DNA of 64,000 nucleotides from Alcaligenaceae bacterium (GCA_013416485.1 JACCEO010000005.1:124001-188000); one strand, 5' to 3'. Shown: positions 37,659 through 47,228, counted from the stretch's first letter. Notes: generated from the sequence alone by a model not told the origin. Translations and numbers: made by a program.

Positions 37659-38352
37659 GGTGAGTTTCCTTGGCGCTTAAGTCAATATAGTGATCGGCGA
37701 TGGCATCGCGCGTCTCGCTATCATGGGAAATGGCAATCAGTCCGCTGCCTGCGGCTTTCGCCTCGGTAATTAACTCCAGTACCACTTGCCGATTAGCTGC
37801 ATCTAGCGAGGCGGTAGGTTCGTCCAGCAACAGCATGGGCCAGGGGGCGATAAAGCTACGTGCAATGTTGACTCGCTGTTGTTCGCCACCCGAGAACGTA
37901 CCTGGAGCCAAATCCCATAGTCGCTCGGGAATACTTAGGCGTTGTAGCAAAGTAGCCGCTCGCTCTTGAGCCAGGGCTTTGCTAATACCACGGTCTAGGG
38001 CGGGCTCCATAACCACGTTCAGGCAACTAACACGAGGGATAACGCGTAAAAACTGGCTTACATAGCCTAAAGTCCAGCGGCGTACCGCCAACGTCTGGCG
38101 AGGCTCCGCACCTACCATTTCTAGAGTTGTGCCTTGGTGACGAAGGCGTATGCTGCCCCGGCTGGGAAGGTAATTGCCGTACAGTGTGCGTAGCAGCGTT
38201 GACTTTCCAGCGCCCGATTGGCCATGCAATACCAGGCATTCGCCCGGAATGACGGAAAAGTTGATGTCATGTAATACATCCAGAGTCACCCCTTGTTGCT
38301 GGTGTAGGGTGAATGTTTTATCCAGGCTTTGAACTTCCATAATGGCTTGCAT
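37648..38352 (-). CDS. phnL: C-P lyase complex ATP-binding protein PhnL
   Basis: PhnL is an ABC-type ATPase that acts with the C-P lyase core rather than in transport. The 234-residue product has the Walker A GQSGAGKST, the signature SGGEQQRVNIAR and the Walker B LLLDEPTASLD. It lies directly after phnK. Neighbours phnK and phnM secure the assignment. Confidence 0.94.
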   Translation of the reverse strand: MQAIMEVQSLDKTFTLHQQQGVTLDVLHDINFSVIPGECLVLHGQSGAGKSTLLRTLYGNYLPSRGSIRLRHQGTTLEMVGAEPRQTLAVRRWTLGYVSQFLRVIPRVSCLNVVMEPALDRGISKALAQERAATLLQRLSIPERLWDLAPGTFSGGEQQRVNIARSFIAPWPMLLLDEPTASLDAANRQVVLELITEAKAAGSGLIAISHDSETRDAIADHYIDLSAKETHHAC

Positions 38353-38362
38353 GGTGTTTCCC

Positions 38363-39133
38363 TTAAGGTTGTAGTACTGACGAGACTAAAAGCTGGCTAT
38401 AAGCATGGTGAGGGTCGTCCAGTACCTGGTCGGTTAAGCCGGTTTCCACCACTCGGGATCTATGCATTACCATTAAGCGGTCTGCCAATAGGCGAGCTAC
38501 GGCTAGGTCATGGGTAACAATCACGACTGCCAGTTGTAGTTCGCGTACTAGCCCTCTAAGTAAGTCCAGCAGGTTGGCTTGTACTGACACATCCAGCCCG
38601 CCAGTGGGTTCATCCATAAAAATTAACCGGGGCTGGGACACCAGATTTCGCGCAATTTGTAGTCTTTGCTGCATACCGCCAGAAAAGGTTCTTGGTAGGT
38701 CGTCTATACGTAGTGGGTCTATTTCTACCTGCTGCAACCATTCCATGCCGGCCTGGCGTAATTCGCCATAATGGCGCACGCCTTGTGCCATCAGGCGCTC
38801 GCCGATATTGGCACCAGCGGACACATTCATACGCAGGCCATCACGGGCGGTTTGTTCAACGAAACCCCATTCTGTGCGCAGCAGGGTGCGCCTGCAGGCG
38901 TCACTGGACTGGTAGATATCAATGATCCGGTCGTGTTTGTCACGGTAGTGAACGCTACCGTTATCGGGTCTATTTCGACCGGAAAGGGCGCTTAGCAAGG
39001 TTGATTTTCCTGAGCCCGACTCACCGACGATGCCCAGCACTTCGCCGGGGTATAAGTCGAAAGACACGTTCTGGCAGCCTTTTTCTGGTCCGTACAGCAG
39101 CCCCAGGTCACGTACGCTAAGTAGTGGATTCAT
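38363..39133 (-). CDS. phnK: C-P lyase complex ATP-binding protein PhnK
   Basis: PhnK is the ABC-type ATPase that binds the PhnGHIJ core near PhnJ. The 256-residue product has the Walker A GESGSGKST, SGGMQQRLQIARNL and the Walker B LIFMDEPTGGLD. Its start overlaps the phnJ stop by one base (TGATG). Confidence 0.95.
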   Translation of the reverse strand: MNPLLSVRDLGLLYGPEKGCQNVSFDLYPGEVLGIVGESGSGKSTLLSALSGRNRPDNGSVHYRDKHDRIIDIYQSSDACRRTLLRTEWGFVEQTARDGLRMNVSAGANIGERLMAQGVRHYGELRQAGMEWLQQVEIDPLRIDDLPRTFSGGMQQRLQIARNLVSQPRLIFMDEPTGGLDVSVQANLLDLLRGLVRELQLAVVIVTHDLAVARLLADRLMVMHRSRVVETGLTDQVLDDPHHAYSQLLVSSVLQP

Positions 39134-39999
39134 CAGTGGGCCTCTTGTTGCGCGCAGCGCTGTGTGCAGTAGTCAGTGTCGGAACACACGTATTGACGGG
39201 TGCCGTGGTCATCGACGATCAGTTCATCCAAATACGAACTATCGCTGTTGCAGAAAACGCAGTTCTGCTCCCAGGTAGGTATCTGAAAAGGGTGGTCTTC
39301 GAAGTCCAGACTATGAACCTGGGTGTAAGGCGGTACGGCATATAGGCGTTTTTCACGCCCAGCACCAAATAACATCAGAGCGGGGCTCATGTGCAGTTTG
39401 GGGTTGTCGAACTTAGGTATGGGAGAGGGGTCCATGACGTAGCGGTCTGCCACCATGACGGGGTAGGCGTAGGCCGTCGCAATATAACCATAGCGTGCGA
39501 TGTCTTCATAGAGCTTGACGTGCATGACGCCGTAATCGTTCAGGGCGTGCATGTTGCGGGTTTCTGAGTCAGATGGTTCGATAAAACGCAGCGGTTCCGG
39601 TATAGGTACCTGATACACCATGATTTGGCCGGCTTGTAACGGAGTTTCTGGGATCCGATGGCGGGTTTGTATGATGGTGGCTTCGTTGGTACGCCAAGTG
39701 GTTTTGACGCCTGCTGTGCGGGTAAAGAAACGACGTATGGAAACGGCGTTGGTGGTGTCGTCCGCGCCTTGATCAATTACTTTTAGTACGTCCTGGCGCC
39801 CCAGGATGGCGGCGGTGACTTGTATACCACCAGTCCCCCAGCCATAGGGGAGTGGCATTTCCCTTCCGCCAAAGGGAACTTGGTAGCCAGGAATCGCTAC
39901 CGCTTTTAGTAAGCCGCGGCGTAGACTGCGTTTGGTTTGTTCGTCAAGATAGGCAAAGTTATACCCTGTGGTGCCCTGGTGCTGTGCGTGATTAGACAT
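39133..39999 (-). CDS. phnJ: Radical SAM C-P lyase PhnJ
   Basis: PhnJ cleaves the carbon-phosphorus bond of the ribose-phosphonate by radical chemistry. The 288-residue product has the four cysteines for the [4Fe-4S] cluster at C247 and C250 (CVFC) and C272 and C278 (CSDTDYC), plus Gly38 (VAIPGYQ), the position of the glycyl radical in E. coli PhnJ. All are shifted by six from E. coli. The start overlaps the phnI stop by eight bases. Confidence 0.97.
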   Translation of the reverse strand: MSNHAQHQGTTGYNFAYLDEQTKRSLRRGLLKAVAIPGYQVPFGGREMPLPYGWGTGGIQVTAAILGRQDVLKVIDQGADDTTNAVSIRRFFTRTAGVKTTWRTNEATIIQTRHRIPETPLQAGQIMVYQVPIPEPLRFIEPSDSETRNMHALNDYGVMHVKLYEDIARYGYIATAYAYPVMVADRYVMDPSPIPKFDNPKLHMSPALMLFGAGREKRLYAVPPYTQVHSLDFEDHPFQIPTWEQNCVFCNSDSSYLDELIVDDHGTRQYVCSDTDYCTQRCAQQEAH

Positions 40000-41101
40000 G
40001 GCTAGGCTCCTGGGTAGTGGCGATATTGCTGCTATGAGTACGGCGTAGCGTACGTAGTAAATCCAGTTCAGATTGAAAGTCCACGTAGTGCGGTAATTTC
40101 AAGTGAGACACAAAGCCAGAGGCTTCGACGCTGTCACAGTGCATAAGGACGAATTCTTCTTGTTGGGCGGGCGATATGATGTCTTCTTGGTATTCATCAG
40201 CACGCAGGGCGCGATCCACTAGGGCCATAGCCATCGCTTTACGTTCGGCGTTGCCAAAGGCCAGGCCGTAGCCGCGTGTAAATTGTGGTGGTTGTTGGGC
40301 GTTGCCTACGAACTGGTTGATCATTTCGCATTCGGTCAGTTCGATATCACCTAGGGGGACAGAGAAATTCAGTTCCTCGGGTTCTATCCAGACCTCTACA
40401 CTGCCTATGCGAATTTCTCCAGCAAAGGGGTGGTTTCGGCCATAGCCACGTTGCGTGGAATATGCCAAGGCCATCAGGAAACCTTCGTCGCCACGGGCCA
40501 AGGCTTGTAGACGTTGGGCGCGATGGCTAGGGAAGTTGAGGGGTTCGCGGGTAATGTCGGGTACAGGCTGGCCGTTCTCTTCCTCGTGGGGCAGCAAGCC
40601 TTCTTGAGCTAGCATATCAACCACACGGGGGCAGGCCGTAGGTGTTTTGTCAGTGACAACTTCTGCAATTGTGTTGCCTACTGGATTTTCACCTTGTTCA
40701 AGCAATGAGAAATCCAACAACCTGTGGGTGTAATCAAAGGTGGCCCCTAGACGTTGGCCGCCAGGTAGGTCTTTAAACGTCGCCGAAATTCTACGTTCTA
40801 AGGCCATATCTTCTGTTAGTACTGCTGTACTTGCCATAAAACGTGGTAGCGTGGTGCGATATGCGCGGACTAGAAAAATAGCTTCAGTCAGGTCGCCAGC
40901 AGCTTGTTTCAGCGCCAGGGCTGCCAGCTCTTCATCAAATAAAGCGCCTTCAGCCATCACACGTGCTGTGGCCATAGGCATTTGTTGCTGTATTTGCGCT
41001 ACGGTCAATTCGGGTGTCGAGGTGTCGCCGCGTCGTTTGCGCGCCAACAACGCGTGCGCTTGGTCTATGGCTTGTTCGCCACCCTTAACGGCTACGTACA
41101 T
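39992..41101 (-). CDS. phnI: C-P lyase core subunit PhnI
   Basis: PhnI with G, H and L makes the ribose-1-triphosphonate from ATP and the phosphonate. The 369-residue product has the expected length and the characteristic MYVAVKGGEQAI start. The C-terminus (HVDF-rich LPHYVDFQSELDLL) is typical. The next gene, phnH, ends at the base before its start. Confidence 0.95.
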   Translation of the reverse strand: MYVAVKGGEQAIDQAHALLARKRRGDTSTPELTVAQIQQQMPMATARVMAEGALFDEELAALALKQAAGDLTEAIFLVRAYRTTLPRFMASTAVLTEDMALERRISATFKDLPGGQRLGATFDYTHRLLDFSLLEQGENPVGNTIAEVVTDKTPTACPRVVDMLAQEGLLPHEEENGQPVPDITREPLNFPSHRAQRLQALARGDEGFLMALAYSTQRGYGRNHPFAGEIRIGSVEVWIEPEELNFSVPLGDIELTECEMINQFVGNAQQPPQFTRGYGLAFGNAERKAMAMALVDRALRADEYQEDIISPAQQEEFVLMHCDSVEASGFVSHLKLPHYVDFQSELDLLRTLRRTHSSNIATTQEPSHV

Positions 41102-41698
41102 TTATAGTGTCCTTTGATCAGAAAATATGACGTGGGTGCTGCGTGGCAAGCCCATGATGTGCTGGTTGGCGGTGAAGAAAACGTCCAGGCCTTGTGGAAA
41201 GCGATGCTGACGTCGTTGGGTCCAGAAGGCGGGGCCTACCGGTATGCGTACTTCACGCTGGTGCAAAATTCCAGGGCCTTGCAAGGTTTGTTGGGCGCAA
41301 GCATCCAGGCTGTTTAGCTGGATTAGCAGGGTGCAAGACTGATCGGGATCGCTATCGCTGCCAGGATGGAAGTCATTCAAATCATGCAGTTCCTCTGCCG
41401 TCAACAAGGCAAAAGCGGCTAGCTTGCGGTCATTGACTATGGGACAACCGCAATGAAAGGCAAGGTTGGTGCGTAGCGTTGGTGAGTCCAACGAGGGTGC
41501 CAGCCACAATGGTGTGTCACTGTCCAGTAGGCTTAAACACAAGGCGTAAGTGGCTGGCGCCAGGTCAGCCAATGCAGGAGCTTGGGTAAGTTGTTGTAGG
41601 GTGCCGGGCTCTGCTAGCGCACTTAGGGCTATGCGGAATACTTCCTGGGTGGCGCTGACTGGGTCAGAAAATGCGGGGCTTAGGGTCTGGTTGTGCAT
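41102..41698 (-). CDS. phnH: C-P lyase core subunit PhnH
   Basis: PhnH is a structural subunit of the PhnGHIJ core. The 198-residue product has the SGLDPVF-type N-terminal segment FSDPVSATQEVFR and the conserved interior and C-terminal strands of the family. It overlaps phnG by one base. Context is decisive for the assignment. Confidence 0.93.
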   Translation of the reverse strand: MHNQTLSPAFSDPVSATQEVFRIALSALAEPGTLQQLTQAPALADLAPATYALCLSLLDSDTPLWLAPSLDSPTLRTNLAFHCGCPIVNDRKLAAFALLTAEELHDLNDFHPGSDSDPDQSCTLLIQLNSLDACAQQTLQGPGILHQREVRIPVGPAFWTQRRQHRFPQGLDVFFTANQHIMGLPRSTHVIFSDQRTL

Positions 41699-42159
41699 TA
41701 GTCTTCTCCTCGGACCAAGGTGACAAATTCCACCTGGGTGGCTGCGCTGGCGGCGTCACGACTGGCTCGTTCGGCATTTTGCCGTTGTGCCAGCGGTGTA
41801 ATCAAGGCGTCCATCCAGTGCCGGTGTTGTGAGCTTTGTAAGTGTGCATCGGCCAGAGCCGCCAGTTCGGCATGTTCTTTATCCCGCCCGGCGACATAGC
41901 TGTGGCCATGTTGGCCATGATCTAACTGAATCACACAGCGGGTTACTGTCATTTCGCCCAAATTAAAGGGGGCGCCGCTGCCACCAGTGCGCCCACGTAC
42001 CATGACCATGCCTATTTCGGCTGGACGTATGCATTGATAGGGCTGTTGACGCAAGGCTTGAGCAAACGGGTGTAATTGTTGTCCCGCCCGTGCCAGTATT
42101 TGCATCCAGTGTTGGCGTTGGGCGACCGTGATGGCGGCCACCTCTTGCGCTGTTGTCAT
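41698..42159 (-). CDS. phnG: C-P lyase core subunit PhnG
   Basis: PhnG is the small core subunit of C-P lyase. The 153-residue product has the family segments ARAGQQLHPFAQAL, RTGGSGAPFNLGEMTVTRCVI and GRDKEHAELAALADA. GGAG lies six bases before the ATG at 42159. It starts the lyase part of the operon, 58 bases after phnE, with no phnF regulator between them. Confidence 0.94.
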   Translation of the reverse strand: MTTAQEVAAITVAQRQHWMQILARAGQQLHPFAQALRQQPYQCIRPAEIGMVMVRGRTGGSGAPFNLGEMTVTRCVIQLDHGQHGHSYVAGRDKEHAELAALADAHLQSSQHRHWMDALITPLAQRQNAERASRDAASAATQVEFVTLVRGED

Positions 42160-42217
42160 TGTTGCTCCATTGCAGATAAAACGTAAATTACAGAGTGCAT
42201 GATTTGAAGATCACCGA

Positions 42218-43018
42218 TTAGATAAACAGTTTGCGTAGCCGCTGCGACACGATGTCTATCGCGCTAACGACCACAATAATGATGATCAGGATGGCGCTGG
42301 TCTGTGCCATCTGGAAGCCACGTATGGCCTCCCACAAGGTGACTCCTATACCGCCTGCACCTACCATGCCCACCACCGTGGCTGAACGTACATTGGATTC
42401 AAAGCGATATAAGGCATATGAAATCCATAAGGGCAGCACTTGAGGGATGACGCCGTAAATGACTTCTTGCAAAGCGCTAGAACCTGTGGCCCTAACGCCT
42501 TCGACGGGGCCGTTCTCTATGGCTTCTACGGCTTCGGCAAATAGCTTGGCCAGTACTCCCGTTGTTCCTATGAATAAGGCCATGACACCCGCAAATGGTC
42601 CTAATCCGACAGCGACCACAAACAGCATGGCAAAGACCATTTCATTGATGGACCGACAGGCATCCATCAGGCGGCGTACCGGTTGGCATAGCCACCAGGG
42701 CGTAATGTTTTCTGACGATAAAATGCCTAAAGGGATAGAGCAGATAATGGCTAGTACCGTGCCCCATACGGCGATTTGCACCGTAATCAGCATTTCGGAC
42801 AGGTAGTGGCGCCAGTGGCGAAAGTCAGGTGGGAAAAAGTCCGCTAAAAACACCCTCATGTTGTCGGCATCACGCCACAGCATGGCGGGGTTCATCTCGG
42901 CACCTTTCCATGACCAGGCCAGAATAATGGCCAGCAACACCCAGCCTAGCCAGTGATACCAGGGCCGTTTGGCAGCAATATAGGGTCTAGGTGTGCTAAC
43001 AGTTGTTGTCATTGCCAT
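42218..43018 (-). CDS. phnE: Phosphonate ABC transporter permease PhnE
   Basis: PhnE is the inner-membrane permease of the PhnCDE importer. The 266-residue product has about six hydrophobic segments and the permease signature region ([25 protein letters not shown]). There is a single permease gene, whereas some genomes encode two. It follows phnD by 3 bases. Confidence 0.93.
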   Translation of the reverse strand: MAMTTTVSTPRPYIAAKRPWYHWLGWVLLAIILAWSWKGAEMNPAMLWRDADNMRVFLADFFPPDFRHWRHYLSEMLITVQIAVWGTVLAIICSIPLGILSSENITPWWLCQPVRRLMDACRSINEMVFAMLFVVAVGLGPFAGVMALFIGTTGVLAKLFAEAVEAIENGPVEGVRATGSSALQEVIYGVIPQVLPLWISYALYRFESNVRSATVVGMVGAGGIGVTLWEAIRGFQMAQTSAILIIIIVVVSAIDIVSQRLRKLFI

Positions 43019-43021
43019 TGC

Positions 43022-44035
43022 TTAGTGGGTGCTGGCTACTTGTTTATCCAGTTCGGCCATGCGTGCATCCAACGTGGCCAAAGCGGCGTCAATTTCTAGG
43101 CGTCTCTGGTCTTTTTCCGCATCACTGAGTGTGCTGTCGGTATCAAGCTGACTGCGTAGCTTGAACATTTCTAGCTGGCGTATGGGGAGTAATTGGTCGT
43201 TGTTGGATGGTTGAAATTTTCCCCACAACAGGCCGTTCAGCACTGCCATTTCTTTGGGAGTGTCACCATAGCTAGTCAGGAATTCATTAATGGTTTGCTT
43301 GGTTGCGTCAGGCAAATTTTTGCGCCAGACTATGGGGTCAGCAGGTATCAGGGGCGACGTCCAGATGATTTTCAGATCAGCCGCTTTGTCGGGGTTGGTG
43401 GTTGTCAGGCGTTGCATGGCTTCGGTGTTGAAGGTGGCTACATCTACGCGTTTGTTGGCTACGCTTAGTGCATTCACTTCATGGCTGGCATTTACGGTGC
43501 GTTTGAAAATTTTGTTGGCATCGACCTGATTTTGAGCGAACACGTAATAGCTAGGTACCAGGTAGCCTGATGTCGAATTAGGGTCACCATTACCAAAGTT
43601 CAGGTCTTTGGCGTTAGCCAACATATCGGCTACGGAATTGATGGGGCTGTCTTTGTGTGTAATTAACAAGCTCCAGTAGCCGGCATCACCTTTGGCTGCT
43701 GTGGTTTTGAAGATAACCTCGCCATTTGCCCTATCTATCGCTTCCATTGCTGATTTATTGCCATACCAAGCGATATCGACTTTGTCGAAACGCATACCCT
43801 GAATGATGCCTGCATAGTCAGGAGCAAAAAAAGGTTTGATTTTTAACCCTGTGCGCTCGCTCATGGCTGCCAGAAATGGGTCCCAGTTCTCTTTCAGATT
43901 CTGCGAAGACTCGGTAGAAATAATGCCGAAATTCAGTTCAGTTAATCCTGCTGTGGGTGCTGCATAAAGGGTGCTAGAGAAGGTTGCGCTGGCCACGGCT
44001 GAAGCCAAAGCCCATTGACGTGCTTTTTGAAACAT
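43022..44035 (-). CDS. phnD: Phosphonate ABC transporter periplasmic binding protein PhnD
   Basis: PhnD captures phosphonates in the periplasm. The 337-residue product has a cleavable signal peptide ending near AAPTA, the LNFGIISTESSQNLKENWDPFLAAMSER start of the mature protein, and a C-terminal helical, charged tail. It lies between phnC and phnE. The 78-base gap to phnC is the largest in the transport part of the operon. Confidence 0.94.
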   Translation of the reverse strand: MFQKARQWALASAVASATFSSTLYAAPTAGLTELNFGIISTESSQNLKENWDPFLAAMSERTGLKIKPFFAPDYAGIIQGMRFDKVDIAWYGNKSAMEAIDRANGEVIFKTTAAKGDAGYWSLLITHKDSPINSVADMLANAKDLNFGNGDPNSTSGYLVPSYYVFAQNQVDANKIFKRTVNASHEVNALSVANKRVDVATFNTEAMQRLTTTNPDKAADLKIIWTSPLIPADPIVWRKNLPDATKQTINEFLTSYGDTPKEMAVLNGLLWGKFQPSNNDQLLPIRQLEMFKLRSQLDTDSTLSDAEKDQRRLEIDAALATLDARMAELDKQVASTH

Positions 44036-44113
44036 GTGTATGTCCTTGATATCACTTCTGGAAAATAAAATTCTGGATAACCAGAGCCGGTTTGGATTTG
44101 GCGGTGTAAGTGT

Positions 44114-44947
44114 TCAGGCGGCAATTAACGCCATCTGAGCATCTACACGCTGGGGGGCAGGTGTGTTATTCAGTAATAAGGAACTGTCTAGGTTGCCGCC
44201 ATATAACTGATTCAGAAAAGGACCGGTTAGCGCCTCGACTGAACCATCAAAATGTATGTGCCCAGACTTCAAGGCGACGATGCGGCGGCAGTAGCGTGCG
44301 GCATAGTCCACCTGATGTAAGGTAACGACGACGGTCTTTCCGTCTTTTTGATTGATGTCGGCCAGGATATCCATCACGTTGCGTGCAGATTCCGGGTCTA
44401 AAGAAGCAATGGGCTCATCGGCCAAGATGACGTCGGCTTGTTGACTAAGGGCACGTGCAATAGCAACGCGTTGCTGCTGTCCACCAGACAGGGTGGATGC
44501 GCGTTGGTGGGCATACTCGGCCATGCCTACGCGCTCCAGTGCAGCTAGGGCGCGTTGTTTTTCTTCAAGGCTGAACATGCCCAAGCAACCGCGCCAGCGC
44601 GGCATGCGGCCCAAGTGTCCCATCAGTACATTGTTCAGTACGCTAAGGCGTCCTACTAAGTTGAACTGTTGGAAAATATAGCCCACATTGGCGCGTAAAC
44701 GACGTACGTTAGTATTCAGTTTACCGTTGGCTTGCATGGGTTGGCCCAGCATATACACAGAGCCAGGATTATGGCGATCAGCACAGGCAAGCCCTGCCAA
44801 ATGCCGCAGCAAGGTGGATTTTCCTGATCCCGATGCGCCTATTAAGGCCACCATTTCACCGGCTTGGACTGACAGGCCCATATTGAATAAGACCTGTTTT
44901 TTACCGAAACTTTTGCTAAGACCATGTACGCGGATTACCGAGTCCAT
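44114..44947 (-). CDS. phnC: Phosphonate ABC transporter ATP-binding protein PhnC
   Basis: PhnC energises phosphonate import. The 277-residue product has the Walker [24 protein letters not shown] and the Walker [14 protein letters not shown]. The start ATG at 44947 follows the strong ribosome site GGAGGT. The frame is open to 44962, but that part covers the ribosome site. It is the first gene of the operon and lies behind the PhoB boxes. Confidence 0.95.
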   Translation of the reverse strand: MDSVIRVHGLSKSFGKKQVLFNMGLSVQAGEMVALIGASGSGKSTLLRHLAGLACADRHNPGSVYMLGQPMQANGKLNTNVRRLRANVGYIFQQFNLVGRLSVLNNVLMGHLGRMPRWRGCLGMFSLEEKQRALAALERVGMAEYAHQRASTLSGGQQQRVAIARALSQQADVILADEPIASLDPESARNVMDILADINQKDGKTVVVTLHQVDYAARYCRRIVALKSGHIHFDGSVEALTGPFLNQLYGGNLDSSLLLNNTPAPQRVDAQMALIAA

Positions 44948-44992
44948 ATTTACCTCCGTCAATTTCTGCGCTTGGCGCTTTAGATGCCGAGC

Positions 44993-45048
44993 ATCATAAA
45001 AATTTCATATGACGTGCTGATGAAGGAAATATGACGTTTGCGTTACAG
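44993..45048 (-). promoter_or_regulatory. PhoB-dependent promoter: four 11-bp-phased Pho half-sites and -10
   Basis: On the minus strand four seven-base half-sites start exactly 11 bases apart: CTGTAAC (45048), ACGTCAT (45037), CCTTCAT (45026) and ACGTCAT (45015), each followed by a four-base spacer. This matches the Pho-box pattern CTGTCAT plus four. Ten bases after the last one is a -10 TATGAT (44998-44993). That spacing, with no good -35, is the known PhoB-activated layout. It should switch the phn operon on at low phosphate. Confidence 0.85.
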
Positions 45049-45187
45049 GTGGGTAGTTAGGTGTATTGCGCGCCTAGGTATGGCTCTGCTGGATGCGGGA
45101 GGCTTGTCGTGAGGGATATTGCTGGCGCTAGCCTGTTATTTGTTTCGACTACCCAAGGGCGTATGTGCACGATATGTAGCAAACAAT

Positions 45188-45970
45188 CTAAAAGTCGTAT
45201 TCGTAGTCTATGGTTAGCGGTGCGTGATCGCTAAAACGCTCTTCTTTGTAGATGGCTGCTTCTTTGGCGGTTGCGCCTATGCCGGGCGTAGCGATTTGGT
45301 AGTCTATGCGCCAACCCACATTATTCGCCCACGCTTGGCCGCGGTTACTCCACCACGTGTAGGCTTCGCCCGTGGTATCGGGATATAGGTGACGGTACAC
45401 GTCCATCCAGCCTTGTTCGTCCAGAACTTTGGTTAGCCATTCGCGTTCTTCGGGTAAAAATCCGCTGTTTTTACGGTTGCCTTTCCAGTTTTTTAGGTCG
45501 ATTTCATGGTGGGCAATGTTCCAATCACCGCAAAGTATTACTTCGCGTCCGCATTTGGCCAGATCAGCCAAGTGGCCGAAAAAATGCTCCATGAAAACGA
45601 ATTTGGCGGCCTGACGGTGATCGCCACTTGAGCCTGATGGCAGGTACAAGGATATGATCGACAACTTGTCGTAGACCAGTTCCAGGTAACGGCCTTCTAT
45701 GTCAATTTCTGGTACGCCTAAGCCCTCAATAACTTGTAAGGGTTCTTGGCGTGCATACACGCCTACGCCGCTATAGCCTTTTTTTTCGGCATAGTGAAAA
45801 TAGCCGTGGTAGCCAGGGGGATTAGCCATATCTGGCGTCAAGTTATTGGCCTGGGCTTTTAGCTCTTGCATGCAGATAAAGTCGGCATTTTGTTTGGCAA
45901 TCCAATCCAAATAGCCTTTGTTAACGGCAGAACGTATGCCATTAAGATTGGCAGATATGACACGTAGCAT
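45188..45970 (-). CDS. xthA: Exodeoxyribonuclease III
   Basis: ExoIII is an AP endonuclease and 3'-5' exonuclease of base excision repair. The 260-residue product has the fold's key segments: SANLNGIRSA, CMQELKA, LPSGSS, CGDWNIAHHEID, GWRIDYQIATPG and RFSDHAPLTIDYEY. The catalytic glutamate, aspartate and histidine motifs are all intact. The ribosome site is weak. It is followed by a gap of unassigned sequence before the phn promoter. Confidence 0.95.
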   Translation of the reverse strand: MLRVISANLNGIRSAVNKGYLDWIAKQNADFICMQELKAQANNLTPDMANPPGYHGYFHYAEKKGYSGVGVYARQEPLQVIEGLGVPEIDIEGRYLELVYDKLSIISLYLPSGSSGDHRQAAKFVFMEHFFGHLADLAKCGREVILCGDWNIAHHEIDLKNWKGNRKNSGFLPEEREWLTKVLDEQGWMDVYRHLYPDTTGEAYTWWSNRGQAWANNVGWRIDYQIATPGIGATAKEAAIYKEERFSDHAPLTIDYEYDF

Positions 45971-45994
45971 GATGTGGTTTTCTTTTGTACAGGT

Positions 45995-46804
45995 TTATTT
46001 TGGCAGATCGCCAAATCTAAAGCTGGATACGGTGATATTGGCAAACGCGTGAGCTTCGTGATAGACACAAACGGCGGTTTCGTTTTGTGCTGCGCCTACA
46101 GCGACCATAAGTGGAATAAGGTGATCTTCCCTGGGGTGTGCTTGTCGGGCAGCGGGGGCAGACGACCATTGTAACAGGCTGCTTATGCGCTGTTCTGGTG
46201 TGGTGTTCAAGATGGCTTGCTGTAGCCAGGCATCGAATTGTGCTGATGCTGCTGCGCCGCCGCCATAAATTTCACGTAAGTTGTGATAGCTTAGCCCGCT
46301 GCCTATGATGAGCACGTCTTCTTGGCGCAAGGGGGCCAGGGCACGGCCTAGTGCCAGATGGTATTGCGGATCGTAGTGTTGGTCTATGGATAACTGCACC
46401 ATAGGTACATCGGCTTGCGGGTACATGACATAGGCAGGCACGAATGCACCGTGATCAAAGCCACGTTGCGCGTCTAGTGCTACTGGCAACCCCGCTTGGT
46501 CCAGCATCTGGGCTACACGTTTTGCTAATGCAGGGTCGCCTGGTGCAGGGTAGTTTATGGTGTAAGTGTGTGGTGGAAAGCCAGAGTAGTCGTACACCAT
46601 AGGTGGCATAGGGTTGGCCGTGACGCTAAACACGCCATTGGTTTCCCAGTGTGCTGACACCATGAGTATGGCGGCGGGCTTGCGGCCTAGTTGCTGGGAA
46701 ATATCCACCAACGAGGCTGCCAGAGCGGCATTACTGGCTTGCATGTCAGGGATATATGGCCAAGGGCCGCCACCATGAGAAATAAAATAGCTAGGAAATG
46801 TCAT
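45995..46804 (-). CDS. DODA-type extradiol aromatic ring-opening dioxygenase (YgiD-like)
   Basis: The 269-residue protein belongs to the class III extradiol dioxygenase family (LigB domain) that includes E. coli YgiD and plant DOPA dioxygenases. It has the N-terminal SHGGGPWPYIP, the metal histidine in SAHWET, the IGSGLSYHNLRE region and the C-terminal GAAQNE. The frame is open to 46840, but the ATG at 46804 fits the family start and lies just after the DoxX stop. No other aromatic catabolic gene is near, so the substrate is unknown. Confidence 0.85.
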   Translation of the reverse strand: MTFPSYFISHGGGPWPYIPDMQASNAALAASLVDISQQLGRKPAAILMVSAHWETNGVFSVTANPMPPMVYDYSGFPPHTYTINYPAPGDPALAKRVAQMLDQAGLPVALDAQRGFDHGAFVPAYVMYPQADVPMVQLSIDQHYDPQYHLALGRALAPLRQEDVLIIGSGLSYHNLREIYGGGAAASAQFDAWLQQAILNTTPEQRISSLLQWSSAPAARQAHPREDHLIPLMVAVGAAQNETAVCVYHEAHAFANITVSSFRFGDLPK

Positions 46805-46808
46805 GTAA

Positions 46809-47228
46809 TTACGATTGCTTGGAAGTCTTGCGCATAGCATCCAGGCTCCAGGGGCCAGGGCCAGAGACAGCTAGGTACAAGAAAATAAAGCAGAATAACA
46901 CTGCGGTTTCGCCGCCGTTAAGTATGGGCAGCAGCAAACTGCCTTTGGTTGCTACATGACCGATAAAGTAAGCCGCAGCCGTAAAACCCGAGGCAATAAA
47001 AGCGGATACCCGTGAAAATAAGCCTACCAGTAGCAATGCGCCAAATATCAGTTCTATCAGGCCAGCTATACCGTATATTGAGTTGATTTGTAAACCGTCG
47101 AACATAGCTACATGGGGTATCCCCAAAAGTTTTGCAGTGCCATGCACTACAAGTAAGTAGGCACTGACTATGCGCAAAATGCTAAGCATACGGGGTGTCC
47201 AGGTCGTGCAGGCGGTAGTCATCTTCAA
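46809..47228 (-). CDS. DoxX family membrane protein
   Basis: The 139-residue product has four hydrophobic segments and the DoxX-type start RILRIVSAYLLVVHGTAKLLGIP, with GLIELIFGALLLVGLFSRV. Members are small inner-membrane proteins of unclear function, some linked to redox or quinone stress. It precedes the dioxygenase by four bases and is probably co-transcribed with it, so the pair may respond to phenolic or oxidative stress (inference). Confidence 0.85.
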   Translation of the reverse strand: MKMTTACTTWTPRMLSILRIVSAYLLVVHGTAKLLGIPHVAMFDGLQINSIYGIAGLIELIFGALLLVGLFSRVSAFIASGFTAAAYFIGHVATKGSLLLPILNGGETAVLFCFIFLYLAVSGPGPWSLDAMRKTSKQS

